Origin: JBDTSW01 sp963797835
GTDB lineage: Bacteria > Actinomycetota > Thermoleophilia > Solirubrobacterales > 70-9
Assembly: GCA_963797835.1 (NCBI GenBank)
Contig: CAWCRN010000027.1
Coordinates: 310,001-374,000, forward strand
DNA length: 64,000 nucleotides
Direction: 5' to 3'
In this document: one piece after another, positions 38,483-48,480 of the stretch
How the letters are laid out: every line of letters starts with the position of its first letter
Numbering within the stretch: the stretch's first letter is position 1
The notes under the pieces: model-generated
The model's input: only the letters and a program-made list of their open reading frames with translations
The model's database searches: none
What the model was told of the DNA's origin: nothing
Program-made: the position numbers and the translations under genes

Positions 38483-39677
38483 CTAGACGCCCAGCAGCAC
38501 CTTGATCTTGAGCCAGAGCAACTCGACGACGTTGGACAGCGCCGGCAGCGTCAGGATCACGATCACGATCAGGATCAGCGCCGTGGCAGCGAAGAGAGCC
38601 ACCTGCCGGCCGGCGATGCCCGGGTTGTACAGGCCGCTCACGCCCTTGGCGTCCACGAGCGTCTCCCCCACCCGCAGCCGCGTCAGGAAGGTCGAGGACA
38701 TCCCGGCGCGGTTCTTGTCGAGGAACTCGACCAGGTTGAAGTGGGCTCCCACGGTGACGATCAGCGCGGCGCCCTTCTCGTGCGCCAGCAGCATCGCCAC
38801 GTCCTGGCTGGTGGCGGATGCCGGGATCACGAGATGGTCCAGCCCAAGCTCCACCAGACGCTCGCGACCGGGCGCGCGCCCGTCCGGGTAGGCATGAACG
38901 ATCAGCTCGGCGCCGCCGCCCAGGACCGCGTCCGAGGCCGAGTCCATGTCGCCGAGGATCACGTCGGGCGTGAAGCCCTCCTCGAGGATCGCGTCGGCTC
39001 CGCCGTCGACCCCCACCAGCACCGGCCGTACGTCGTCGATGTAGGCCCGCAGCGTTCGCAGGTCCTTGCGGTACGTCGTTCCGCGCACCACGATCAGCAC
39101 ATGGCGGTCGCGGAACCTCGTGCGTGTCTGCGGCAGGTCCAGCTCGCCGACCAGCAGCTCGCCCTCCTCGCGCACGTGCTCCATCGTGTTCTCGGCGAAG
39201 GCGGAGAGCGCCTCGTCGATCCGCTCCCGCTGCTCGGCCAGGCGCTCCTCGAGCATCGAGGCCGTCAGCTCGCGGCCCGAGGCCATCACGGCCCCGTTCC
39301 GGCGCACCTCACCGTTGGCCAGCTCCACGGTCTCCCCGTCGCGCAGCTCCTCGAACAGGGGCGCGGCGGGCACCTCCACCAGCCGAACCCCGGCGCGGAC
39401 CAACAGCAGCGGGCCGGCGTTCGGATAGCGGTCGGTCGAGAAGGGCGCCACGTTCACCACCGCGCTCACCCCCGATGCCGCCAGGTCCTCGGCGGCGATC
39501 CGGTCGAGATCGGCGTGGTCGATCACCGCGATGTCCTCCGGCCGCAGCCGCTTGACCAACGCCTTGGTTCTGCTTGCCGAGCCGGGCCCGCCCCTGGACG
39601 GCCGGCAGCGGCTGCGGGTCGGGCGAGGTCGGGCGCCGGAAGAAGGCACGGCGGCGCGCTTTGGCGCTGGTGGACAT
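38483..39677 (-). CDS. steA: SteA-like putative cytokinetic ring protein (frameshift near N-terminus)
   Basis: ATG 39677 begins a basic segment. After a break near 39565 the frame is KALVKRLRPEDIAVIDHADLDRIAAEDL to 38483. The central region has VLVGVDGGADAILEEGFTPDVILGDMDSASD, a thiamine-pyrophosphokinase-like nucleotide site. The last 40 residues form a membrane anchor (FAATALILIVIVILTL). In Corynebacterium the homologue localises to the septum and affects daughter-cell separation. About 398 aa. Confidence 0.82.
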
Positions 39678-39808
39678 TGCTGGCCAGCGATTATGCGGAA
39701 TGTGCGCCCATCCGCGGCGCCGATTGGACGCGTGCGCGGGCGCTATGGGACGCCCGACAGACGGTTCAGTCGACGCGGCGGGCGGCGACGGCCGACGCCG
39801 GTCCGGAC

Positions 39809-41488
39809 CTAGGCCGCTGCGAGCAGCTCGCGCGCGTGGCCCTCAGCCGCAGCGTCACCGCGGTCGGCGCCGAGCATCCGGACGATCTCGGACACCAGCT
39901 CGTCGCCCTCGACGGCTTCGACCCGGGCGAGGGTGGATTCGCCGGAGCCGCCCTTGGTGATCCGGAAGTGGGTTGCCGCCTGGGAGGCGACCTGCGGCAG
40001 GTGGGTGATGCAGATCACCTGCCGGTCCGCCGCCAACTCGCGGAGGCGGGTACCGACCGCCCGGGCGGTGTTGCCGCCGATGCCCGCGTCGATCTCGTCG
40101 AACGCCAGCGTGGGCGCACCCGCGACGGTGCCGAGCGCGCTGAGCGCCAGCATCACGCGCGACAGCTCGCCGCCCGATGCGGCGTCGCGAAGCGGCGAGA
40201 CCGGCATGCCCGGGTTCGTGGCGACCCGCAGCTCGACCGCCTCGGCCCCGTTCGGCCCGAAGCCGCCGGGATGCTCGGAGATGCCCACCTCCAACGTGGC
40301 GCCCTCCATCGCGAGGCCGGCCAGCTCCTCGGCGACGCGCGGCTCGAGCGTCGCGGCCGCCCCTCGCCGCGCCTCGCCCAGCTCACCGGCCAGCTTCTCG
40401 CGAAGGGCCGCGGCCCTGGCGTGGCGCGCCTCCAGTTCGGCGGCCAGCTCGGTCGCGTTCTCCAGGCGCTCGATCTCCGCGCGGCAGCGCTCGGCGTGCT
40501 CCAGCACAGCCTCGACCGAGCCACCGTGCTTGCGCGTCAGGCGGTCGATCGCCGTGAGGCGCTCCTCCACGACCTCCAGCCGGCCCGGCTCCGCCTCGAT
40601 CCCGTCGAGATAGGAGCGAAGCTCGGCGCCGAGGTCATCCAGCTCCACCGTCAGGGCGGCGGCCCGGGCTGCGATGGCGTCGAGGGCGTCGTCCACGCCG
40701 GCCGGCCCGGCGAGCGCCGTCTCCACCGCGGTCAGCAGCAAGCTCGCACCTCCGTCCTCATCCGCCCCGCGGATCGCCTCCAGCGCCCCGCCCGCGGCCA
40801 GCCGCAGGCCCTCCGAGTGGCGCAGCCGCTCGCGCTCGGACTCCAGCTCATGCCGTTCCTCGGGATCCGGAGCAGCCGCCTCGATCTCCGACAGCTCGAA
40901 GCGCAGCAGGTCGAGGTCGCGCTCGCGGGCGCCGTCGCGGTCGCGAAGCTCGGCCATCTCGCGCTCGATCCATAGCACCTCCGCGTGGGCCGCCCGGTAC
41001 TCGCGCCGGCGCTCGAGGTGCTCGGCGCCCGCGAACCCGTCAAGGATCTCGAGCTGCGCCGAGGCGAGGGTGAGCTTGCGGTGCTCGTGCTGCCCGTAGA
41101 AGGCGAGCAGGCGCGAGCCAAGCAGCTGGAGGTCGGCGGCCGACGCGCTGCGACCGCCCACGAAGGCGCTTGTGCGACCGGAGGAACCCACGCGCCGACC
41201 GAGGGTGATCTCCGTCGCCGACTCGGGCAGCCGCTCGGCGATCTCGGCGAGCTCGGGCGCGTCGAGCAGGCCGTCCGGCATCGCGAAGACGCCCTCCACC
41301 CAGGCCTCCTCGGCGCCCGGCCGGACGATCTGCGGGCGCGCCCGCCCGCCCATCAGCAGGTCGAGTGAGTGGGCGAGCACGGTCTTCCCCGCCCCCGTCT
41401 CGCCGGTGATCGCGTTCAGTCCCTCCCCCAGGCGAAGCTCGGCCCGCTCGATCAGCAGCAGGTTCTCGATGCGCAGCTCGTGCAGCAC
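39809..41488 (-). CDS. recN: DNA repair protein RecN
   Basis: 559 aa, intact. The SMC-like architecture has Walker A ITGETGAGKT (residues 28-37), two long coiled coils (about 155-370), the ABC signature ASGGELSRVMLAL and Walker B LAFDEIDAGIGG. It acts in double-strand-break repair and is LexA-controlled in many bacteria. A LexA-like box lies upstream of the first gene of this operon. Confidence 0.96.
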   Translation of the reverse strand: MLHELRIENLLLIERAELRLGEGLNAITGETGAGKTVLAHSLDLLMGGRARPQIVRPGAEEAWVEGVFAMPDGLLDAPELAEIAERLPESATEITLGRRVGSSGRTSAFVGGRSASAADLQLLGSRLLAFYGQHEHRKLTLASAQLEILDGFAGAEHLERRREYRAAHAEVLWIEREMAELRDRDGARERDLDLLRFELSEIEAAAPDPEERHELESERERLRHSEGLRLAAGGALEAIRGADEDGGASLLLTAVETALAGPAGVDDALDAIAARAAALTVELDDLGAELRSYLDGIEAEPGRLEVVEERLTAIDRLTRKHGGSVEAVLEHAERCRAEIERLENATELAAELEARHARAAALREKLAGELGEARRGAAATLEPRVAEELAGLAMEGATLEVGISEHPGGFGPNGAEAVELRVATNPGMPVSPLRDAASGGELSRVMLALSALGTVAGAPTLAFDEIDAGIGGNTARAVGTRLRELAADRQVICITHLPQVASQAATHFRITKGGSGESTLARVEAVEGDELVSEIVRMLGADRGDAAAEGHARELLAAA

Positions 41489-41539
41489 CCCTGCGTTGTA
41501 GCGGCGGGCGCCGACGGATCCGAGGGACGCGGTGCCGCG

Positions 41540-42410
41540 CTACTTCGCGAGGCGGCCGAACCGCTCGCGCATGCGGCGGTAGAAGGTCGTACCCGGCGCC
41601 ACCGCGAGGCGGGCGACGGCGTCGCGGAAGCGGATCTCGATCTCCGCTCCCGAGTCCAGCTCGCCCACCCGCTGCCCGTCGAGGGCGATCTCCACCGGCT
41701 CGCGCCCGCGGGCGTTGGATACGTGGAGCGTGTCGTCGGGGGCCGCCACCAGCGCCCTGGCCGTGAGCGTGTGCGGGGAGATGAAACTGACCACGTAGCC
41801 CTCGACGCCCCAGGCCAGGATCGGGCCCGAGTTGGCGAGGTTGTAGCCCGTCGATCCCGCCGGGGTCGCGGCCACGAGCCCGTCGCAGCGGACGTGGCCC
41901 AGCTCCTCGCCCCCGAGGCTGTAGGAGAGCTCGGCGACGCGGCCGTGCGCCCGCCGGGTGAACGAGACGTCGTTCAGGGCGAGGGGGCGCTCGACGTCCA
42001 AGCCCACCTCGAGGCCGGGCATCTCCATCACGTCGAACTCCCGCGCGAAGACGCGCTTGAGCCCGTCCTCGAGTTCGTCGCGCTCGATCGCGGCGAGGAA
42101 CCCGATCGTCCCGAAGTTGATGCCGAGCACCGGCACGTCGGTGCCCGACCAGCGCCGCAGCGCCTGGAGGATCGAGCCGTCGCCGCCGAGCACGAGGCAG
42201 AGGTCCGGTTCGCCCTCGAGCTCCTCCAGCGGCCTGATCGCCGAGCCAGCGTCGGGATGCTTCTCGAGCTCGCCGGGCTCCGCGACGACCACGCACCCAG
42301 CGGCCTCCGCGGCGGCCAGGACGGCCGCGACCGCATCGCGCGGTCTGCTCGGGGTGGGTGTGGGTGACGAGGACGATGGTGCCCACGTGACCGCCGCCGG
42401 CCGAGCTCAC
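41540..42410 (-). CDS. nadK: NAD kinase (one frameshift)
   Basis: GTG 42410 overlaps the tlyA stop. VGTIVLVTHTHPEQ is followed by a break near 42345. The main frame has LVLGGDGSILQALRRW (the GGDG motif), LGINFGTIGFLAA and GLVAATPAGSTGYNLANSGPIL, all NAD kinase signatures. About 290 aa. It phosphorylates NAD to NADP. Confidence 0.94.
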
Positions 42411-43194
42411 GGCTCCACCTCGCGAACGGCCGTCTCCAGGTCTTCGAGCGGCCGGGCCGGCGAGACCGCAATGGATGAAGGTCTCGCGGTTGCCCTTGGG
42501 TCCGGGCAGCCCGGAGGAGGCAAAGCCCAGGACCGCCAGCCCGGCCTCACCGGCCGCGTGCGCCACGGACAGGAGCGCCTCGCGGCGGTCATCCGCCGAG
42601 CGCACGACGCCTCCCTTCCCCACCCGCCCCTTCCCGAGCTCGAACTGCGGCTTGACCAGGGCGAGGATCTCGCCGCCGTCCTGGAGGGAGGCGGCGAGGG
42701 CGGGGAGCACCTTCGCGAGCGAGATGAACGAGACGTCGGCGGTTATGAGCCGCGGGCGGTACGGCAGGGCATCCGGTTCGAGCGAGCGCGCGTTGACCCG
42801 CTCGACCACGCTCACGCGCTCGTCCTCTCGCAGGCGCCAGTCGAGCTGGCCGTACGCGACGTCGAGCGCGATCACCCGGGCCGCCCCGCGCTGCAGCAGG
42901 CAGTCGGTGAAGCCGCCCGTCGAGGCTCCGACGTCGAGGCAGTCCAGGCCCGCGACGTCGATCTCCAGGGCGTCCAGCGCATTGGCGAGCTTCACGCCCC
43001 CGCGCGAGACGAATGGCGGTGGCTCGGCGAGCACGCAGATCGGCGTCCTCGGGCACGAGCTGGCTGGGCCGCAGCGCGACCGGCCCGTCGCCCCCGATCC
43101 GCACCCGGCCCGCGCGCACCGAATCCGCCGCGCTGCTGCGCGAGGAGGAGAGCCCGCGCTCGGCGAGCAGGGTGTCGATGCGGCGGCGCGCCAT
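42407..43194 (-). CDS. tlyA: TlyA-type rRNA 2'-O-methyltransferase/hemolysin (two frameshifts)
   Basis: ATG 43194. The S4-like N-terminus is MARRRIDTLLAERGLSSSRS. The frame breaks near 43030. The FtsJ-like domain has FVSRGGVKLANAL, CLDVGASTGGFTDCLLQRGA (SAM site), LDVAYGQLDWRLRED and ITADVSFISLAKVLPAL. A second break near 42470 leads to VREVEP and TGA 42407-42409. TlyA methylates 16S and 23S rRNA in actinobacteria. It is the first gene of the long operon. Confidence 0.93.
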
Positions 43195-43262
43195 CGCGCC
43201 AGAAGGTACCGGTGTACGACGCCTGCGAAGGCACGATCCGTGGCGATTGGCACTACCCCGGC

Positions 43263-43284
43263 ATGTGTGAGCACGATCACACAT
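43263..43284. promoter_or_regulatory. CRP/FNR-family operator palindrome upstream of tlyA operon
   Basis: ATGTGTGA-GCACGA-TCACACAT is a perfect 8-bp inverted repeat with 6-bp spacer. It contains the exact TGTGA-N6-TCACA core bound by CRP and GlxR-type regulators. It lies 69 bp upstream of the tlyA ATG, within or near the promoter. Confidence 0.7.
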
Positions 43285-43289
43285 CGAAT

Positions 43290-43303
43290 CGCACATACGT
43301 TCG
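43290..43303 (-). promoter_or_regulatory. LexA (SOS) box-like sequence upstream of the tlyA-recN operon
   Basis: Minus strand CGAACGTATGTGCG compares with the Gram-positive SOS consensus CGAACRNRYGTTYC at 12 of 14 positions. The mismatches are G for T in the second half and the last base. It is 96 bp upstream of tlyA in the operon that contains recN. Confidence 0.4.
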
Positions 43304-43450
43304 TATCCTCGTATGGCGATGTTGTTCGGTATCGGCGTCGCACAGGTGGCGTTGACCGCATCGACGCGGTTCACGACTCCTCGCAGCGCCTACTAGAACC
43401 GGCCTACCTCACACAGACAAAAACACATATCTCTCCTCCCTGTACCCGAG

Positions 43451-43481
43451 ACGCCCCGCCAAGTGCGGGGCGTTTCGATTT
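43451..43481 (+). terminator. Strong intrinsic terminator with no upstream protein gene
   Basis: ACGCCCCGC (43451-43459) pairs perfectly with GCGGGGCGT (43465-43473) and is followed on the plus strand by TTCGATTT. It points to a plus-strand transcript starting within the preceding 250 bp. Confidence 0.7.
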
Positions 43482-43720
43482 GTGGCCTGGGCAAGGGTTT
43501 TCGCCCGGGCCGGCGGGCCAACGCTTTAGATTCGATAGGGCTGCGCGCCAGCACGCAGGCAGTGGCCGCGGCGGGCCGGCTGGCCCCCCGACATCGCAGT
43601 TCCGATCGCAATGGAGAGCGACTAGGCCATCGGCCCGGCCAGGTCCACCAGGCGAGGATCTCCTCACGCCAAGGAATAGTCTCCTGACCACTCCCGAGCC
43701 CCCAGCGGAAAGGAATTCCC

Positions 43721-44524
43721 ATGAGCAATGCATCTCCTCCCGACAGCATCGTCTTGGTCCACGGTTTCTGGGTGACCCCCCGGAGTTGGGAGCACTGGAT
43801 CGCCCACTATGAGGCGAAGGGATACAACGTGATCGCGCCCGCCTACCCCGGCTTCGAGGTGGAGGTGGAGGCGTTGAACGAAGACGACACGCCCATCGTG
43901 GAAGCGCGCGTGCCGGCTATCGTCGAGAACTTCGAGAACGCGATCAAGGGGCTGGGTTCAGCGCCGATCATCATCGGCCACTCTGCTGGCGGCGCGTTCA
44001 CTCAGGTGCTCTTGGACCACGGCTACGGTGCGGCTGGCGTGGCGATGAACTCGGCTCCGACGGAGGGGGTGCGGGTCGTGCCACCGTCCCAGGTGAAGTC
44101 CACGTGGCCCGTGTTGAAGAACCCGGCGAACCACCACAAGGCGGTGGGCTTCACGTTTGAGCAGTGGAACTACGCATTCACCAACGGCCTGCCGGAGGAG
44201 CAAGCACGGGAACTCTACGAGCGGTACCACATCCCTGCGTCAGGCCGGATTCTGTTTGACAGCGTCACCGCCAACTTCATTCCCGGGCCGCAAGCCACGG
44301 CGGTGAATTACAAGAACGACGACCGTGCTCCGCTGCTGTTCGTGTCCGGCAGCGAGGACCGCCTCATGCCGCCGTCGATCCAGCAGTCCAACCACAAGCA
44401 TTACAAGTCAGACACCGTTACCGAGATCACCGAGTACGAGGGGCCGCACCTGATGATGGCCGCGGACGGCTGGGAGAAGATCGCCGACGACGTGCTGGAG
44501 TGGGCAGTCGAGCACGCTCGATGA
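43721..44524 (+). CDS. Alpha/beta hydrolase
   Basis: 267 aa, intact, ATG 43721 with AAAGGAA 7 bases upstream. The oxyanion region is VLVHGFWVTPRSWEHW, the nucleophile elbow is IIIGHSAGGAFTQVLL, the catalytic Asp is in FVSGSEDRLMPP, and His is in EYEGPHLMMAADGW. Codon use is less GC-biased than its neighbours, with more N, K and Y codons, which suggests acquisition by transfer. The substrate is unknown. It is followed 210 bp later by the STAS gene. Confidence 0.88.
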   Translation: MSNASPPDSIVLVHGFWVTPRSWEHWIAHYEAKGYNVIAPAYPGFEVEVEALNEDDTPIVEARVPAIVENFENAIKGLGSAPIIIGHSAGGAFTQVLLDHGYGAAGVAMNSAPTEGVRVVPPSQVKSTWPVLKNPANHHKAVGFTFEQWNYAFTNGLPEEQARELYERYHIPASGRILFDSVTANFIPGPQATAVNYKNDDRAPLLFVSGSEDRLMPPSIQQSNHKHYKSDTVTEITEYEGPHLMMAADGWEKIADDVLEWAVEHAR

Positions 44525-44734
44525 ATGGCGCCAGCGCGGCCGGACCGCATCGATCCCGTAGCTAGGCAGACCCAAGGGAAAACCCCGGTCCCCGTAGGCG
44601 AGCGAGTTCCCGCAATCGATGCCTGGGCGCGTGCCCGGCGGCCCTCAACGTCTGTTCGAGTAGGTTCGGCAGGTTCATGGGACTTTCAGCACATGCCGAT
44701 GAAAGTCGTGCCCGGAAGCGAAGGGAAGGCAGCC

Positions 44735-45166
44735 GTGAGGTCGAAACAGATCGGCGCAATGCGAATCGAGGTCAGACGGCTCATCTCCGGGGGCATCGAG
44801 GTTCTGCCGAGCGGGCGCCTCGATGAGGAGACCGTCGGCGAGCTGCGTCCCGTGCTCCTCGACTACCCGCCCCGGAGGATCCTGCTCAACCTCTCCGGCC
44901 TCGAGGCCATCGATTCCGCCGGCATGGCGCTGGTGATGCTGGCCCGCGTCGAGCTCGAGGCGATGGGCATCCGCTTCGTCGTCGAGAGCCCTGACCCAAG
45001 CATCACCCAGGTTCTGATCCAAGCCGGCCTCGGCCGGTTCGTGGACATCGCCCCGCGGCGCCTCGACGCGCTGCGGGCCCTGGGCGGACCCTCCCGGCTC
45101 AGTCCACGATCTGCTCGCGGACTTCCAGGGCAGCGAGGACGCGCTCGGCGACGGCGTCGCCGGTAA
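44735..45166 (+). CDS. STAS-domain anti-sigma factor antagonist
   Basis: Start GTG 44735, with AAGGGAAGG 5 bases upstream; an in-frame start at 44525 lacks one. The STAS core is VLPSGRLDEETVGELRPVLLDYPPRRILLNLSGLEAIDSAGMALVML, with the phosphorylatable Ser in DSAGM. About 143 aa. The Arg-rich tail after residue 120 overlaps the 3' end of dxs on the other strand by 68 bp and is probably not a folded domain. Partner-switching with a SigB-type sigma factor (one is at 50568-51413) is the likely role. Confidence 0.8.
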   Translation: MRSKQIGAMRIEVRRLISGGIEVLPSGRLDEETVGELRPVLLDYPPRRILLNLSGLEAIDSAGMALVMLARVELEAMGIRFVVESPDPSITQVLIQAGLGRFVDIAPRRLDALRALGGPSRLSPRSARGLPGQRGRARRRRRR

Positions 45167-47115
45167 GCCCGACCTCCTGCCGCAGAAGCGCCGGCTTGCC
45201 GTGCGTGACGTAGCGGTCCGGTAGCCCAACGCGCAAGACCCGGGCACGCTCGCTCTGGCGGCTGGTGAAGGTGTCCTCGACGTGCTCGAGGACGGCGGCG
45301 CCGAAGCCGCCCGGCAGCGCGCCCTCCTCGACCGTCACGACCAGGTCGTGCTCGGACGCGAGCCGCGTCGCCAGCTCGGTGTCCAGCGGCTTGGCGAAGC
45401 GACCGTCGGCGACCGTCGGCGTGCAGGCCTTCGCGGCCCAGGATCTCGGCCGCGTCGAGCGCAACCGAGACGCCGTAGCCGTAGCCCAGGAGCGCCACCC
45501 GCTCGCCCTCGCGCAGCACCTCGCCGGTGCCGATCGCGATCTCCTCCGGGCGCTCGGGCATCGGCGCGCCCTCGGCGGCGCCGCGCGGGTAGCGCAGCGC
45601 GGTCGGGCCCTCGTCGTGGTCGAGCGCGGTGCGCAGCATGTGGACGAGCATCGCCTCGTTTCGGGGCGCCATCACGACGACGTTCGGGAGGCAGCGGAAG
45701 TAGGAGATGTCGTAGGCGCCGTGGTGGGTGGGGCCGTCGTCGCCGACGAGGCCGGCGCGATCCATCGCGAAGACGACGTTCAGCTTCTGGAGGCAGACGT
45801 CGTGGACGATCTGGTCGTAGGCGCGCTGGAGGAAGGTGGAGTAGATCGCGCACACCGGCTTGGCGCCCTGGAGCGCCAGCCCCGAGGCCAGTAGCACCGC
45901 GTCCTGCTCGGCGATGCCGACGTCGTAGTACTGCTCGGGCAGCTCCTTGGCGAGCTTGGAGAGCCCGGTCCCCCCCGCCATCGCCGCGGTGATCCCGATC
46001 ACCCGCCGGTCGCGCTTGGCCTCCTCGACGAGGGCGTCGGCGAAGACCTGCGTGTACTGGGGCGGGTCGGGCGGCGGCGGCTTCTCGAGCTTGTCGGGGC
46101 GACCGTCTCGGGGCGCCGGATCCGTCGCGGCGACGGGCTTCGGCGCCGGCTTGCGGTTGACGATCGAGTGCGGCTTCGCGGCGTGCCACTTCTCCATTCC
46201 CTCGAGGCCGCCCTCCTCGGCCGGCGCGAACCCCTTGCCCTTGACCGTCTGGATGTGGACGACCACCGGGCGGTCGGCCGCGAGCGCGTCGTCGAGCGCC
46301 TCGCGCAGCGCGCGTCACGTCGTGGCCGTCGATCACGCCGACGTAGGCGAGGTCGAGCTCCTCGAACATCAGGCCCGGAGCCCAGTAGGCCTTGATCGCC
46401 GACTTGATCTCCGGGCCGAGGCGCTCGATCCGCCTGCCCAGGCCGAGCGGGAGCTTGGTGAGCCGGGACTCGACGTCCTCGCGCGCGTGGTAGAGGCGCC
46501 GGTTGAGGCGGATGCGGTTGAAGTAGGAGTTGAGCGCGCCGACGTTCGGCGAGATCGACATCCCGTTGTCGTTCAGCACGATCACCATCGGGCGTCTGCA
46601 GGCCGCCGGCGTTGTGGAGCGCCTCGAACGCGACGCCGCCGGTGAGCGCGCCGTCGCCGATCACCGCGACGACCTTGCCGTCCTCGCCGATCCCCTTGCG
46701 CATCGCCTCCTTGAGCCCGACGCCGTAGCCGATCGAGGTCGAGGCGTGGCCGGCGCCCATGATGTCGTGCTCGGACTCGCCGATCGAGCAGAACGGGGCC
46801 AGGCCGCCGTACTGGCGGATCGTGTCGAGGCGGTCGCGCCGGCCGGTGAGGATCTTGTGCGGGTAGGCCTGGTGGCCGACGTCCCAGAGGATCTTGTCGC
46901 GCGGCGAGTCGAGGAGCGAGTGCAGGACGGTGGCCAGCTCGCAGGTGCCGAGGTTGGCGCCGAAGTGCCCGCCGATCTCACCGATCGTGTCGATGACCAG
47001 CTCGCGGATCTCCTGCGCGATCTGCGCGAGCTGCTCGTCGTCGAGGCCCTTGAGGTCGTCGGGCCCGTCGATCGGTCGGGAGCAGCGGCTCGGCTCGGCT
47101 CGTCGTCCTGCTCAT
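45099..47115 (-). CDS. dxs: 1-deoxy-D-xylulose-5-phosphate synthase (several frameshifts)
   Basis: ATG 47115 overlaps the ispA stop. It has GGHFGANLGTCELATVLHSLLD, VGHQAYPHKILTGR, the ThDP motif VIGDGALTGGVAFEALHNAG, VLNDNGMSISPNVG, the transketolase-type EQDAVLLASGLALQGAKPV, and DRAGLVGDDGPTHHGAYD. Breaks lie near 47085, 46595, 46315 and 45420. About 670 aa when joined. It makes DXP from pyruvate and glyceraldehyde-3-P, the first step of the MEP isoprenoid pathway. Confidence 0.95.
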
Positions 47116-47989
47116 GACTGCCTCGTATGGATGAAGTCGGTGATCAACTCGAGGTCCCTGGTGTCCCCGTCGGCCTCGGCGAGCGCGGCCCGCGCCTTGG
47201 CGTGGGACTCGGCGGCGAGCTCGCGCGCCCGGTCGAGCCCGAAGAGGCTGACGTAGGTGAGCTTTCCGTGTCGCTCGTCCGATCCATGTGGCTTTCCCAG
47301 CTCCTCGTCCGATCCGGTCACGTCGAGGATGTCGTCGACGATCTGGAACAGGACGCCGAGCTCGTCGGCGAAACGCCGGTAGGGGATTGTGGCAGCCTCG
47401 GGCGTCCCGGCGAGGATCAGCGGCACGCGCACGCTGGCGCCGATCAGCCGCCGGTCTTCAGCCCATGGAGCTGCCGCAGCGCCTCCGCGTCGAGGCCCTC
47501 GCCGGCGGTGACGTCCACGTACTGGCCGCCGACCATTCCGTCCACCCCCGTCGCGCCTGTCAGCTCCGCCAGCGCCGGCCAGCACGCGCTCCGGCTCGCC
47601 CTCCTGGCCGCTCGCAGAAGAGCCGGATCGCCTCGGCGAAGAGCCCGTCGCCGGCCAGGATCGCCACGTCCTCGCCGAACTTGACGTGCGAGGTCGGCCG
47701 GCCGCGCCGCAGCTCGTCGTCGTCCATCGCCGGCAGGTCGTCGTGGATCAGCGAGTAGGTGTGGATCAGCTCGATCGCGGCTGCCGCGGGCAGCACCGAC
47801 TCCGGCTCGGCCCCTGCCGCCCGGGCGGTGGCGAGCGTGAGCACCGGGCGGATCCGCTTGCCGCCCGGCGAGCAACGAGTAGCGCATCGCCTCGTCCAGG
47901 CCCGCCGTCGGGTCGGCCCCGGAGAAGGCGAGCCCGTCGAGGTAGTCCTCGACCAGCGCGCGCAGGTCGTCGGGGTACGCGCCGCTCAT
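47112..47989 (-). CDS. ispA: Polyprenyl (farnesyl-type) diphosphate synthase (frameshifted)
   Basis: ATG 47989. The first Asp-rich motif lies in LIHDDLPAMDDDELRRGRPT and the second in FQIVDDILDVTGSDEELGK, with KLTYVSLFG downstream. Breaks lie near 47870, 47595 and 47455. About 292 aa. It condenses IPP with allylic diphosphates. The overlap with dxs ties the MEP pathway genes together. Confidence 0.92.
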
Positions 47990-48011
47990 CGGCGGCGGAG
48001 CGTAGCGCCGG

Positions 48012-48472
48012 CTAGCGCCGCTGCTCGACCAGGAAGTAGTGGGCGGCGCCGGCGAGCCAGATCGTCGAGGTCGCGAAGTGGAGCATCGCGTCGGCCTCGT
48101 TGTTGGGGAAGGCGAACAGCCCGCCCGCGACCTGGGTGTCGAACAGCGCCCAGACGCCGGTGGCGATCAGGCTCCCCGCCGCGAGCGTGATGTAGATCGC
48201 CGCGAGCCGGGGGCGGCTGGCGACCAGCAGGGCGGGGATCGCGACCAGGAACCCCGAGACCGCGTGCCAGCCGTTCATGTCCACGCCGAGCACCCGCTCG
48301 GCCGTCGCCGCGTCACCGACCGCGAAGTCCGGGTTGACGATGATCCCCGGGACGCTCCAGACGAGCACGGCGATCGCGCCGGCGACCGCCGACCATTGGA
48401 CGAACGAGAACGGGCGCTGGACCGCCAGCAAGTCCGGTTGCGGGGCGTCTGCTTGGCGCCTAGGCTGGTCAT
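48012..48472 (-). CDS. DUF4383-like four-helix membrane protein (frameshift near 5' end)
   Basis: ATG 48472 (MTSLGAKQTP) joins after a break near 48435 to RPFSFVQWSAVAGAIAVLVWSVPGIIVNPDFA. Four membrane helices follow, with the family-type HAVSGFLVAIPALL and DAMLHFATSTIWLAGAAHYFLV. About 153 aa. Function is unknown. Confidence 0.7.
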
Positions 48473-48480
48473 CGCGACGG

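Larger units (their letters stand above)
43195..43720. other. 526-bp divergent intergenic region upstream of tlyA
   Basis: No conserved protein gene is visible. From left to right it holds the 69-bp tlyA leader, a CRP-like palindrome, a LexA-like box overlapping a 5-bp inverted repeat ATACG-TT-CGTAT (43295-43306), a possible 27-codon plus-strand frame (43313-43396), a pyrimidine-rich A+C patch (about 43410-43440), a terminator hairpin, and about 240 bp before the hydrolase gene in which nothing is recognised except AAAGGAA at the ribosome site. Confidence 0.6.

Noticed and set aside
38471..40975. An 834-codon plus-strand open frame opposite steA and recN
   Set aside because: Antisense shadow of conserved genes, no domain, composition typical of GC-rich non-coding frames.
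44525..44734. N-terminal extension of the STAS gene from 44525
   Set aside because: No ribosome site at 44525, no homology-like composition, and a good ribosome site lies before GTG 44735.
45100..45166. Arg-rich tail of the STAS protein as a nucleic-acid-binding domain
   Set aside because: It is antisense to the 3' end of dxs and reflects GC-rich complement sequence; more likely a run-on caused by a missed stop or an indel.
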